Below are positions 27,179 through 35,813 of a DNA stretch of 64,000 nt, piece after piece (the first letter of the stretch is position 1; every line of letters begins with the position of its first letter). A model generated the notes under the pieces. It saw only the letters and a program-made list of their open reading frames with translations, was not told the DNA's origin and ran no database searches. The position numbers and the translations under genes were made by a program. Origin of the DNA: Kribbella amoyensis (GTDB taxonomy: Bacteria; Actinomycetota; Actinomycetes; Propionibacteriales; Kribbellaceae); the NCBI RefSeq assembly GCF_007828865.1, contig NZ_VIVK01000001.1, positions 3,906,001 to 3,970,000 on the forward strand. Direction: 5' to 3'.

Positions 27179-27816
27179 GCCGCGCGGAGACCGGGCCCCT
27201 CGCCGGGCCCGGCAACCGCCCAAGCCTCCTCCGGGTGGCTCCCGAGCCGGTGGAGCCGTCGTACACGGACCAGGGCTTCAGCTCGTACGCGTGGGTGGCG
27301 CGCCCCGAACCCTGCGTCCTCGAGCTGGTCTCCAAACTGGCCCGGGAGCCGTGGACCGACCGGCCGACCTGCGTCCACCCGGTTCTCGGCTCGATCGCGC
27401 GAGCCGTGCACGACCACAGCAGTACCGCGGGGCGTCGTGAGCTCCTCCCGATGGCGCCCGCGTTCCTCGACACCGCGCGGACCGGCTTCGAGCTGTCCGC
27501 GCGGTTGGTCGCGCTCTGTGGGTCCACCGCGCTGTCCGGCACGGCCGACCTGACGAAGGACGAACGCGGACGGCTCACCCGCGGGTATCAGACCGCGCTC
27601 TACCTCCTCGCGGAAAGACCGGACCAGCGAGCCGGGGGAGTGGCTCGCTGGTGGTTGCCGGTCCTTGGACGGGTGCGGCTCGGCGAGTCGTTCTACCGGA
27701 CGTTCGTGGCGACCGAACACGCTGCCGAAGCCGTCGCGGTCGCCGCCCGGACCACGGACGACGACCGCGACGTACGGCTACGGCGGTTGCTGAAGCAGTG
27801 CCTCGCGCTCGCCTGA
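27175..27816 (+). CDS. Hypothetical protein coupled to the antiporter gene
   Basis: A 213-residue soluble protein I do not recognise. GTG 27175 overlaps the antiporter stop as GTGA, so the two are translationally coupled. It has no signal peptide or membrane segment. Features are an Arg-rich composition, a helical second half (FLDTARTGFELSARLVALCG, LTRGYQTALYLLAERP) and a basic C-terminus RLRRLLKQCLALA. Coupling to the transporter under the island operator suggests an accessory role in oxalate uptake or metabolism; nothing in the sequence names it. Confidence 0.65.
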   Translation: MSRAETGPLAGPGNRPSLLRVAPEPVEPSYTDQGFSSYAWVARPEPCVLELVSKLAREPWTDRPTCVHPVLGSIARAVHDHSSTAGRRELLPMAPAFLDTARTGFELSARLVALCGSTALSGTADLTKDERGRLTRGYQTALYLLAERPDQRAGGVARWWLPVLGRVRLGESFYRTFVATEHAAEAVAVAARTTDDDRDVRLRRLLKQCLALA

Positions 27817-27821
27817 TCCGG

Positions 27822-28106
27822 TCAGGGCGCCCGGCGGCCCGGTGCGCCGAGGCCCTCGTGGTCGATGTCGCCGGCGCCCCAGAAGGCGTGCGCCGGTTCG
27901 TCGTCGGGGATCACCACCAGCTCGTGCGGACGCGGTGCGCGGACCTGGTCCTCCAGCCGGCGCAGGTCCGCCGAGCAGCGCGCGACGTCGTCGGCCAGGC
28001 GGAGTACGTCGAGGTGTGGGCCGAGCTGGTTCCGCAGTCCGGTCAGGGCGTTCTCGAGCGCCTGCAGGGCGCGCCGGGTGCGGTCGAGTTCGTCGTGGAT
28101 GGTCAT
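27822..28106 (-). CDS. Hypothetical small coiled-coil protein
   Basis: A 94-residue protein starting at ATG 28106 with GGGGAG 6 bases upstream. Residues 1-60 look like one long amphipathic, probably coiled-coil helix (TIHDELDRTRRALQALENALTGLRNQLG, then LRLADDVARCSADLRRLEDQV). The C-terminal 30 residues are acidic and proline/glycine-rich. It is transcribed toward the coupled hypothetical gene and divergently from the ThDP enzyme gene. One island operator (28161-28171) lies at its promoter, so it likely belongs to the same regulon. No known family. Confidence 0.6.
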   Translation of the reverse strand: MTIHDELDRTRRALQALENALTGLRNQLGPHLDVLRLADDVARCSADLRRLEDQVRAPRPHELVVIPDDEPAHAFWGAGDIDHEGLGAPGRRAP

Positions 28107-28160
28107 CGCAGCTCCCCTGTTCGCGGTACTTCCGGCCGGGACTCCATGGACAAGAATATG

Positions 28161-28261
28161 GGATACTGCATACAGTCGCCATAGCGAATTCTGCCGGGTG
28201 CCGACCTCTGGACAACGGGTTCGGGGGTGCGATATGACTACGACTACACCATACGGTATGC
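28161..28261. promoter_or_regulatory. ThDP enzyme / small protein divergent promoters with two island operators
   Basis: Rightward: TGGACA (28209-28214), 17-base spacer, ATATGA (28232-28237), start near 28245, with operator ATACGGTATGC at 28251-28261. Leftward: operator ATGCAGTATCC (minus strand, 28171-28161) in front of the small coiled-coil gene. CTCTGGACAACGG (28206-28218) matches the sucC/antiporter region exactly. Confidence 0.6.
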
Positions 28262-28345
28262 AATCTACTGAACAGGTCGACTGACCCAGCTGCAGTGTGG
28301 CCCACCCGGGCAGACCGGACCTTCCACGAGGAGATGACTGCACAG

Positions 28346-30067
28346 ATGGCCCAAACAGTGTCGGAATCAAACGCGGTCGCCGCGGTGACCGAGCCGGAGC
28401 CGAAGCCCGAGACGATCTCCGGCGGTCACCTGGTCGCCAAGGCCCTCAAGGCCGAGGGGATCGACGTGATCTTCACCCTCTGCGGCGGACACATCATCGA
28501 CATCTACGACGGTTGCGTCGACGAGGGCATCGCGGTGGTGGACGTCCGGCACGAGCAGGTCGCCGCGCACGCGGCCGACGGGTACGCGCGGATGACCGGC
28601 AAGCCCGGTTGCGCCGTCGTCACCGCCGGCCCCGGCACCACCGACGCGGTCACCGGCGTCGCGAACGCGTTCCGGGCCGAGAGCCCGATGCTGCTGATCG
28701 GCGGCCAGGGCGCGCTGAACCAGCACAAGATGGGGTCCCTGCAGGACCTGCCGCACGTCGACATGATGACGCCGATCACCAAGTTCGCCGCGACCGTCCC
28801 GCACACCGCGCGGGTCGCCGACATGGTCTCGATGGCGTTCCGCGAGTGCTACAACGGCGCCCCCGGCCCGTCGTTCCTGGAGATCCCGCGCGACATCCTG
28901 GACAACTCCGTCCCGGTCGAGTCCGCGACCGTCCCGGAGCAGGGCCGGTACCGCGGGTCCACCAAGAGCATCGGCGACCCGGCGAACGTCGAGGCGCTCG
29001 CCGACCTGCTCGCCCACGCCGAGAAGCCGGTCGTCCTGCTCGGGACCCAGGTATGGACGTCTCGCGGCAGTGACGCCGCGATCGAGTTCGTCCGGCAGCT
29101 CGACGTTCCGGCGTACATGAACGGCTCTGCCCGGGGCACGCTGCCGCCCGGCGACCCGCACCACTTCCACCTGTCCCGGCGGTACGGGTTCAACAACGCC
29201 GACCTGATCCTGATCGTCGGCACCCCGTTCGACTTCCGGATGGGCTACGGCCGCCGGCTGCCGAAGGGCGCGACCGTGGTCCAGATCGACATGGACTACC
29301 GCACCGTCGGCAAGAACCGCGACATCGACCTCGGCCTGGTCGGCGACCCGGGCGCGATCCTGGCCGCGGTCACCCAGGCCTCGTCGGGCCGGGTCCGCAA
29401 GACCGACCGGAAGGCCTGGTTCGCCGAACTGCGGGCCGAGGAGGACGCGGCGTACCAGAAGCGGCTGCCGCGGCAGTTGTCGGACGCGAACCCGATCCAC
29501 CCGCTCCGGCTCGCGCACGAGATCAACGAGTTCCTCACCGAGGACTCGATCTACATCGGCGACGGCGGCGACATCGTCACCTTCTCCGGCGGCGTCGTGC
29601 AGCCGAAGGCGCCCGGCCACTGGATGGACCCGGGCCCGCTCGGCACCATCGGCGTCGGCATCCCGTTCGTGCTCGCGGCCAAGTACGCCCGGCCGGACCA
29701 GGAGGTGGTCGCGCTGTTCGGCGACGGCGCCTTCTCGCTCACCGGGTGGGACTTCGAGACGCTGGTCCGGTTCAACCTGCCGTTCGTCGGCGTGGTCGGC
29801 AACAACTCCTCGATGAACCAGATCCGGTACGGCCAGGAGGCCAAGTACGGCAAGGACCGCGGCCGGATCGGCAACACCCTGGGCGACGTGAAGTACGACG
29901 AGTTCGCCCGGATGCTCGGCGGCTACGGCGAGGAGGTCCGCGACCCCAAGGACATCGGACCGGCGATGCAGCGAGCCCGCGAGTCCGGCCTGCCGTCGCT
30001 GATCAACGTGTGGGTCGACCCCGACGCGTACGCGCCCGGCACGATGAACCAGACCATGTACAAGTAG
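28346..30067 (+). CDS. ThDP-dependent enzyme, candidate oxalyl-CoA decarboxylase
   Basis: A 573-residue acetolactate-synthase-like ThDP enzyme. The catalytic Glu is E70 in [16 protein letters not shown], with a PYR domain before it. [29 protein letters not shown] is the C-terminal GDG...NN motif binding Mg-ThDP. It is not close to Oxalobacter Oxc by eye. However it directly precedes frc (67-base gap), the oxc-frc pairing seen in oxalate degraders, so oxalyl-CoA decarboxylation to formyl-CoA is the best guess; 2-hydroxyacyl-CoA lyase is the alternative. ATG 28346 and ATG 28334 are both possible; GAGGAG abuts the latter. Confidence 0.8.
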   Translation: MAQTVSESNAVAAVTEPEPKPETISGGHLVAKALKAEGIDVIFTLCGGHIIDIYDGCVDEGIAVVDVRHEQVAAHAADGYARMTGKPGCAVVTAGPGTTDAVTGVANAFRAESPMLLIGGQGALNQHKMGSLQDLPHVDMMTPITKFAATVPHTARVADMVSMAFRECYNGAPGPSFLEIPRDILDNSVPVESATVPEQGRYRGSTKSIGDPANVEALADLLAHAEKPVVLLGTQVWTSRGSDAAIEFVRQLDVPAYMNGSARGTLPPGDPHHFHLSRRYGFNNADLILIVGTPFDFRMGYGRRLPKGATVVQIDMDYRTVGKNRDIDLGLVGDPGAILAAVTQASSGRVRKTDRKAWFAELRAEEDAAYQKRLPRQLSDANPIHPLRLAHEINEFLTEDSIYIGDGGDIVTFSGGVVQPKAPGHWMDPGPLGTIGVGIPFVLAAKYARPDQEVVALFGDGAFSLTGWDFETLVRFNLPFVGVVGNNSSMNQIRYGQEAKYGKDRGRIGNTLGDVKYDEFARMLGGYGEEVRDPKDIGPAMQRARESGLPSLINVWVDPDAYAPGTMNQTMYK

Positions 30068-30134
30068 CGATCCCGGCGGTGGTGCGCCGGTGGAATCGCG
30101 GCCGGCGCCCCCGCCCCAGTCCTGGAGGACCGAC

Positions 30135-31361
30135 ATGGCCAAGGCCCTTGAAGGTGTCCGCGTACTCGACATGACCCACGTGCAGTCCGGACCGTCCTGC
30201 ACCCAGATCCTCGCCTGGCTCGGCGCCGACGTGATCAAGCTCGAGGCGCCCACCGGCGACATCACCCGCCAGCAGCTGCGCGACATCCCGGACGTCGACA
30301 GCCTGTACTTCACGATGCTCAACTGCAACAAGCGCAGCATCACCCTGAACATGAAGAGCGACCGGGGCAAGGAGATCTTCACCGACCTGGTGAAGGACGT
30401 CGACATCCTGGTGGAGAACTTCGCCCCCGGCGCGATCGACCGGATGGGCTTCACCTGGGACCGGCTGCAGCTGATCAACCCCGGTCTGATCTTCGCCTCG
30501 ATCAAGGGCTTCGGCCCCGGTCGGTACGAGGACTTCAAGGCCTACGAGGTGGTCGCTCAGGCGATGGGCGGCGCGATGAGCACGACCGGGTTCGAGGACG
30601 GCCCGCCGACCGCGACCGGCGCCCAGATCGGCGACTCCGGGACCGGTATCCACCTCGTCGCCGGCATCCTGGCGGCGCTGTACCAGCGGACCCACAGCGG
30701 CAAGGGCCAGCGGGTCAGCGTGGCGATGCAGGAGGCCGTGCTGAACCTGACCCGGGTCAAGCTGCGCGACCAGCAGCGGCTCGCCCACGGACCGCTGCGG
30801 GAGTACCCGAACGACAACTTCGGCGACGAGGTGCCGCGCTCCGGCAACGCGTCCGGTGGCGGCCAGCCGGGCTGGGCGGTGCGGTGTGCGCCGGGCGGAC
30901 CGAACGACTACATCTACGTGATCGTCCAGCCGCCCGGCTGGGCCCCGATCGCGACCCTGATCGGCAAGCCCGAACTGGCCGACGACCCGGACTGGGCCAC
31001 CCCGGCCGCCCGGCTCGACAAGCTGGACAAGATGTTCGCGCTGATCGAGCAGTGGACCGAGCAGCACACCAAGTTCGAGGTGATGGACAAGCTCAACGCG
31101 CTGAACGTGCCGTGCGGGCCGATCATGTCGACCCGGGAGCTGATCGAGGACGAGACGCTCGCCGAGCTCGGCGCGGTGGTCGAGGTGAAGCACCCCGGCC
31201 GGGGCAGCTTCAAGACCGTCGGCTGCCCGATCAAGCTGTCCGACTCGCCGGTCCAGGTGGAGACCTCACCTGGCCTGGGCGAACACAACTCCGTGATCTA
31301 CGGCGGCCTCGGCATCGACACGGCCGAACTGGAAGAGCTCAAGGCCGCCGGCGTCATCTGA
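30135..31361 (+). CDS. frc: Formyl-CoA:oxalate CoA-transferase
   Basis: A 408-residue class III CoA-transferase with very strong similarity to E. coli Frc/Yfd[80 protein letters not shown], and [11 protein letters not shown], the glycine-rich active-site loop. The catalytic aspartate is D167 in [10 protein letters not shown]. It moves CoA from formyl-CoA to oxalate, producing oxalyl-CoA and formate. ATG 30135 follows TGGAGGA. Middle gene of ThDP enzyme-frc-acyl-CoA ligase, and the strongest single proof that the island handles oxalate. Confidence 0.97.
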   Translation: MAKALEGVRVLDMTHVQSGPSCTQILAWLGADVIKLEAPTGDITRQQLRDIPDVDSLYFTMLNCNKRSITLNMKSDRGKEIFTDLVKDVDILVENFAPGAIDRMGFTWDRLQLINPGLIFASIKGFGPGRYEDFKAYEVVAQAMGGAMSTTGFEDGPPTATGAQIGDSGTGIHLVAGILAALYQRTHSGKGQRVSVAMQEAVLNLTRVKLRDQQRLAHGPLREYPNDNFGDEVPRSGNASGGGQPGWAVRCAPGGPNDYIYVIVQPPGWAPIATLIGKPELADDPDWATPAARLDKLDKMFALIEQWTEQHTKFEVMDKLNALNVPCGPIMSTRELIEDETLAELGAVVEVKHPGRGSFKTVGCPIKLSDSPVQVETSPGLGEHNSVIYGGLGIDTAELEELKAAGVI

Positions 31362-31395
31362 GCGCCACCCACACCGCTTCTGAGGAGCTTCAGGC

Positions 31396-33540
31396 ATGAC
31401 TTATGACAAGGCAGTGGTCCAGTCCATCCTCGACCAGGCGCTCGCCGACGGCAGCGGTTCGCTCAGCGCGCCCGACGCCAAGCGGGTCGCCGACGCGTAT
31501 GGCATCCCGACCCCGGGCGAGGGGCTGGCCACCAGCGCCGAGGAGGCGGCCGGCCTGGCCGCCGAGATCGGGTTCCCGGTCGTGCTGAAGATCGTCTCGC
31601 CGGACATCCTGCACAAGACCGACGCCGGCGGTGTGGTGGTCGGCGTCGACTCCGCCCAGGCCGCGGTCGAGGCGTACGAGAAGATCCTGGCCAACGCGGC
31701 GGCGTACAAGGCCGACGCGGAGATCACCGGGGTCCAGGTCCAGAAGATGCTCGTCACGGGCGGTGATGTGCAGGAGGTCATCGTCGGGGCGGTGACCGAC
31801 CCGACGTTCGGCAAGGTGGTCGCGTTCGGCCTTGGCGGCGTCCTGGTCGAGGTACTGAAGGACGTCACCTTCCGGCTCGCGCCCACCTCGGCCGACGAGG
31901 CCCGCTCGATGATCGACGGGATCGGCGCGCACGAGATGCTCGACGGCGTCCGCGGCGCGCGGCCGGTGGACAAGGACGCGCTGGCCGGGATCGTCCAGCG
32001 GCTGTCCGACCTGGTCACCGACTTCCCGCAGTTCGCCGAGGTGGACCTGAACCCGGTGCTGGCCGGGCCGGACGGGGCCACCGCGGTCGACTTCCGGGTG
32101 ATCGTGGACGCCGAGGCGGGCAAGCCGGTCGACCGGTACAGCCAGGACGAGATCCTGTCCGCGATGAACCGGATCATGAAGCCGCGCGCGGTCGCCGTGA
32201 TCGGGGCGTCCAACGAGGCCGGCAAGATCGGCAACTCGGTGATGAAGAACCTCGTCAACGGTGGGTACGCCGGGGAGATCTACCCGATCAACCCCAAGGG
32301 CGGCGAGGTACTCGGGCTGAAGGCGTTCCCGAGCATCACCGACGTGCCCGGTGATGTGGACGTCGCGGTGTTCGCGGTGCCGGCCAAGTTCGTCGGCGGG
32401 GCGCTCGAGCAGTGCGGTGAGAAGGGTGTGGCCGGCGCGATCCTGATCCCGTCCGGGTTCGCCGAGACCGGTGAGCAGGAGCTCCAGGACGAGGTCGTCG
32501 CGATCGCGAAGAAGTCAGGCGTCCGGATCCTCGGCCCGAACATCTACGGCTACTACTACCTGCCGGAAAGCCTGTGCGCCACCTTCTGTACGCCGTACGA
32601 CGTGCGCGGCAGCGTGGCGTTGTCGTCACAGAGCGGAGGCATCGGGATGGCGATCCTCGGCTTCAGCCGGTCCAGCCGGATGGGCGTCTCCGCGATCGTT
32701 GGGGTAGGCAACAAGGCCGACATCGACGAGGATGACCTCCTGACGTTCTTCGAGAACGACGACAACACCAACCTGATCGCCATGCACCTGGAGGATCTCA
32801 AGGACGGCCGGGCCTTCGCCGAGACCGCGGCGCGGGTCTCGAAGAACAAGCCGGTGGTTGTGCTCAAGGCCGGCCGCACCGACATGGGCGCGCGGGCCGC
32901 GAGCTCGCACACCGGCGCGCTGGCCGGCAACGACAAGGTGTACGACGACATCCTGCGGCAGGGCGGGGTGGTCCGGGCTCCGGGGCTGAACGAGATGCTC
33001 CAGTACGCCCGCGGCATCCCGCTGCTGCCGACGCCGAAGGGTGAGAACGTGGTCATCATCACGGGTGCGGGCGGCTCCGGCGTGCTGCTGTCCGACGCGT
33101 GTGTGGACAACGGGCTGACCCTGATGTCGATGCCGGCCGACCTGGACACCGCGTTCAAGGAGTACATCCCGCCGTTCGGAGCCTCCGGCAACCCGGTCGA
33201 CATCACCGGTGGCGAACCGCCGTCGACGTACCGGAACACGATCGCGCTCGGTCTGTCCGACGACCGGATCCACGCGCTGATCCTGGGTTACTGGCACACC
33301 ATCGTGACCCCGCCGATGGTGTTCGCGCAGCTCGTCGCCGAGGTGGTCGAGGAGTACCGGGCCAAGGGCATCGACAAGCCCGTGGTCGCCTCGCTGTCCG
33401 GTGACGTCGAGGTCGAGGAGGCCAGCCAGTACCTGTTCGACCACGGGGTGGTCGCCTACCCGTACACCACCGAGCTGCCCGTCCAGGTGCTCGGCGCGAA
33501 GTACCGGTGGGCCCGGAACGCGGGACCGCTGGGGTCCTGA
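31396..33540 (+). CDS. Fused ADP-forming acyl-CoA ligase (ATP-grasp domain first)
   Basis: A 714-residue NDP-forming acyl-CoA synthetase. Residues about 15-235 form the ATP-grasp (beta-like) part with FPVVLKIVSPDILHKTDAGGV and FAEVDLNPVL. Residues 255-380 form the CoA-binding domain (KPRAVAVIGASNEAGKIGNSV). The rest is the ligase-CoA part, with phosphohistidine H505 in ASSHTGALAGNDKV. Many fused homologues carry the CoA-binding half first; here the order is reversed. It is co-transcribed with frc (34-base gap). Likely role: making the first oxalyl-CoA or formyl-CoA to prime Frc, or recycling a by-product acid. Substrate is inferred only. Confidence 0.85.
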   Translation: MTYDKAVVQSILDQALADGSGSLSAPDAKRVADAYGIPTPGEGLATSAEEAAGLAAEIGFPVVLKIVSPDILHKTDAGGVVVGVDSAQAAVEAYEKILANAAAYKADAEITGVQVQKMLVTGGDVQEVIVGAVTDPTFGKVVAFGLGGVLVEVLKDVTFRLAPTSADEARSMIDGIGAHEMLDGVRGARPVDKDALAGIVQRLSDLVTDFPQFAEVDLNPVLAGPDGATAVDFRVIVDAEAGKPVDRYSQDEILSAMNRIMKPRAVAVIGASNEAGKIGNSVMKNLVNGGYAGEIYPINPKGGEVLGLKAFPSITDVPGDVDVAVFAVPAKFVGGALEQCGEKGVAGAILIPSGFAETGEQELQDEVVAIAKKSGVRILGPNIYGYYYLPESLCATFCTPYDVRGSVALSSQSGGIGMAILGFSRSSRMGVSAIVGVGNKADIDEDDLLTFFENDDNTNLIAMHLEDLKDGRAFAETAARVSKNKPVVVLKAGRTDMGARAASSHTGALAGNDKVYDDILRQGGVVRAPGLNEMLQYARGIPLLPTPKGENVVIITGAGGSGVLLSDACVDNGLTLMSMPADLDTAFKEYIPPFGASGNPVDITGGEPPSTYRNTIALGLSDDRIHALILGYWHTIVTPPMVFAQLVAEVVEEYRAKGIDKPVVASLSGDVEVEEASQYLFDHGVVAYPYTTELPVQVLGAKYRWARNAGPLGS

Positions 33541-33640
33541 CCACCGCCAACAGTGAGGAAGCCGGTGATGCGTTTGGAGAAGGGGGGAATCCACGGGGGA
33601 GCAGTACTTGTCACGCTGGCGTCGATCTAAGGAGTCCGCC

Positions 33641-35140
33641 TTGGACGTCACAAGCAAGACCTCAGAAGTACCGGAAGAGCCTGCCTCGACCGCTGGGACC
33701 GAACGGGTCTGGCGGGCCGGGAGGCTCGAACCGATGCCGATCCGGCCGCTGCCGGAGGCACCGCCTTCCCTGCACATCCTCGGTCCGACCGTCTTCCTGG
33801 TCGCGCTGGGCGTCGGCATGGGTGAGTCCTACATGTGGCCCCGGCTCGTCCTGGTCTTCGGTCCGGACATCCGCTGGTTGTTCCTGGTCGGAGTCACCCT
33901 GCAGGCGTTCGTCCTGCTGGAGATGGCGCGGTACGCGATGGCGACCGGAGAGAGCATCTTCTTCGGCGCCGCGCGTGTCTTCAAACCGCTGATGTGGTTC
34001 TTCTACGTGGCCGCGATCCTGATCTACATCTGGCCCGGCCATCTCTCCGCCGGCGCGGCCGCGTTCGAGGAGATATCGGGGGTCCCCTGGCAGGTCACGG
34101 CCTGCGTCGCCCTGATCTTCGTCGGCGTGCTGTTCAGCATGCTCTCGGTGATCTACAACTTCCTGGAGAAGCTGCTCGGCCTGCTGATCGGCCTGCTGGT
34201 GGTCGGCACGTCGGTGATCGCGGCGATCGTCGGCAGCTGGGGCGACCTGGGCAACACGCTGTCCGGCATGTTCGCCTTCGGGTACTTCCCGGAGAAGGCG
34301 TTGTCGGAGGCGTGGTTCCCGATCGTGGTCGGCTCGATCGCGTTCGCCGGACCGTCCGGGATGCAGCAGATGTGGTACACCCTGCAGCTGCGCGACAGCG
34401 GCGCCGCGATGGGGTCGCACATCCCGAAGATCCGCGGCCTGCGGTCGGCCGGCGAGGCGGAGTCGATGCCGTCCCGCGGGTACATGTTCGACACCGACGA
34501 CGCCGACGAGATGCGCAAGTGGAAGGGCTGGCGGAAGTGGGTCACGTTCGACGCGCTGCTGCTGTTCTGGGGCATCACGATGCTGGTCACGGTCTCGTTC
34601 ACCGTGCTGGCGATGTCGGCGGCCCGGGAGAATCCGAACGTCGCGTCGCTGATCGAGGGCGGTGACCGGGACGCCGCGCTGAGCGCGATGTCGGACGCCT
34701 TCGCCTCGGCCGGCAGCCCGATCCTGGGGACGTTGTTCTTCGGCTTCATCGCGCTGATCGGCCTGAACGCGACGCTCGGGCTGTTCGACTCGTTCAGCCG
34801 CGGCCAGGCGGACATGACGTACTACTTCATCCCCGGGGCCAAGCGGTTCTCGATGTCGCGACTGTACGCCGGGTTCCTGTGGGGCGTCATCACGTTCGGG
34901 ATCCTGATCCTGTTGTTCGGTCCGGCCGACGGTCCGGCGGGCATCCTGGACATCCTGGCGTTCCTGTCCACGTTCGCGATGGGCGCGTACTGCATCGTGT
35001 TGCTCCTGGTGAACAACAAGATGCTGCCCAAACCGATCCGGCCCGGCCCGGTCCGCAACGCGATCATCGGGTTCGGTGCCGTCTTCTACCTCGGCATGCT
35101 GTTCTACAGCCTGGTGCGCTTCGGCGTGGTCGTGGGCTGA
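33641..35140 (+). CDS. Nramp-superfamily-like membrane transporter lacking metal-site motifs
   Basis: A 499-residue protein with about 11 transmembrane segments and the LeuT-type pseudo-symmetry of Nramp carriers. Where Nramp helix 1 has DPGN this has GVGMGESYMWPRLV. Where helix 6 has MPH it has FAGPSGMQQMWYT. The metal-coordinating Asp, Asn and Met are therefore missing, and the substrate is probably not a divalent metal. I chose TTG 33641, which has AAGGAG 6 bases upstream. It starts 100 bases after the ligase stop and is followed after 1 base by a small membrane-protein gene. A carrier for oxalate or a related acid is possible. Confidence 0.75.
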   Translation: MDVTSKTSEVPEEPASTAGTERVWRAGRLEPMPIRPLPEAPPSLHILGPTVFLVALGVGMGESYMWPRLVLVFGPDIRWLFLVGVTLQAFVLLEMARYAMATGESIFFGAARVFKPLMWFFYVAAILIYIWPGHLSAGAAAFEEISGVPWQVTACVALIFVGVLFSMLSVIYNFLEKLLGLLIGLLVVGTSVIAAIVGSWGDLGNTLSGMFAFGYFPEKALSEAWFPIVVGSIAFAGPSGMQQMWYTLQLRDSGAAMGSHIPKIRGLRSAGEAESMPSRGYMFDTDDADEMRKWKGWRKWVTFDALLLFWGITMLVTVSFTVLAMSAARENPNVASLIEGGDRDAALSAMSDAFASAGSPILGTLFFGFIALIGLNATLGLFDSFSRGQADMTYYFIPGAKRFSMSRLYAGFLWGVITFGILILLFGPADGPAGILDILAFLSTFAMGAYCIVLLLVNNKMLPKPIRPGPVRNAIIGFGAVFYLGMLFYSLVRFGVVVG

Positions 35141-35141
35141 G

Positions 35142-35690
35142 ATGGACACCGAGAAGGTCCGGCAGCTGGCGGAGTACTCCGTGCCCGCCGCGGCCGTGGG
35201 AGTCGCAGCCGGCCTGATCGCCGGGGGGCTGGGCGCGTTCATCGGCCAGCCCGTCGGCTGGGCCGTGCTGACCGGACTCGGTCTCGCGGTACCGCTCGTC
35301 GCCCTGGGCGTCGGGTACGCCGTGCTGATCGCGTTCCGCAAGGTCCCTGCCGGGGTGTTCGCGCCGGCAGCGGTCTACTGGGTGATCGGGTTCCCGCTCG
35401 CCCTGCTGGTGCACGCGGTGGTGACCGAATGGGTGGTCGCGGGGACGCCCGGACTGCCCGAACAACCGCTGCAGTTCCTCGCGTTTCGGGCCCTGCTCAG
35501 TATGGGGTTCGCGATCGGGTTCCTCTGGATGCACGAACAGATCGGCCGGCACTGGTGGCCGCGGATCATGGAGCACAACCCGTACGCCCGGAGCACCGTC
35601 GCGCAGTACGTCCACCTGGCCGAGTCGATGCAGGCTCGCAAGGAGGCCGCCGCCCGCGCCCGGAAGAAACGCCGGGCCCGCACCGCCTGA
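35142..35690 (+). CDS. Small membrane protein paired with the Nramp-like transporter
   Basis: A 182-residue protein with about four transmembrane segments (15-35, 41-62, 68-95, 110-135) and a basic C-terminal tail (ARKEAAARARKKRRART). ATG 35142 lies 1 base after the transporter stop, implying translational coupling and probably a physical or functional partnership. FLWMHEQIGRHWWPRIMEHNPYARS precedes the tail. No family recognised. Confidence 0.7.
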   Translation: MDTEKVRQLAEYSVPAAAVGVAAGLIAGGLGAFIGQPVGWAVLTGLGLAVPLVALGVGYAVLIAFRKVPAGVFAPAAVYWVIGFPLALLVHAVVTEWVVAGTPGLPEQPLQFLAFRALLSMGFAIGFLWMHEQIGRHWWPRIMEHNPYARSTVAQYVHLAESMQARKEAAARARKKRRARTA

Positions 35691-35813
35691 TCCCGGCGGA
35701 GCACTCTTTCCGCACCGCGGCGCACTCTCGCCGCACCGAAGCCGCCCGCGACTGCACCGTCAGCCGCGGGCGGCCGCGTATCCGGCCTGCCCGCCGGAGC
35801 CCTGGAGGAGCAC

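Noticed and set aside
35691..35813. Possible manganese (yybP-ykoY) riboswitch before terC
   Set aside because: The gap has GC-rich stems, but I could not find the conserved core of that class.
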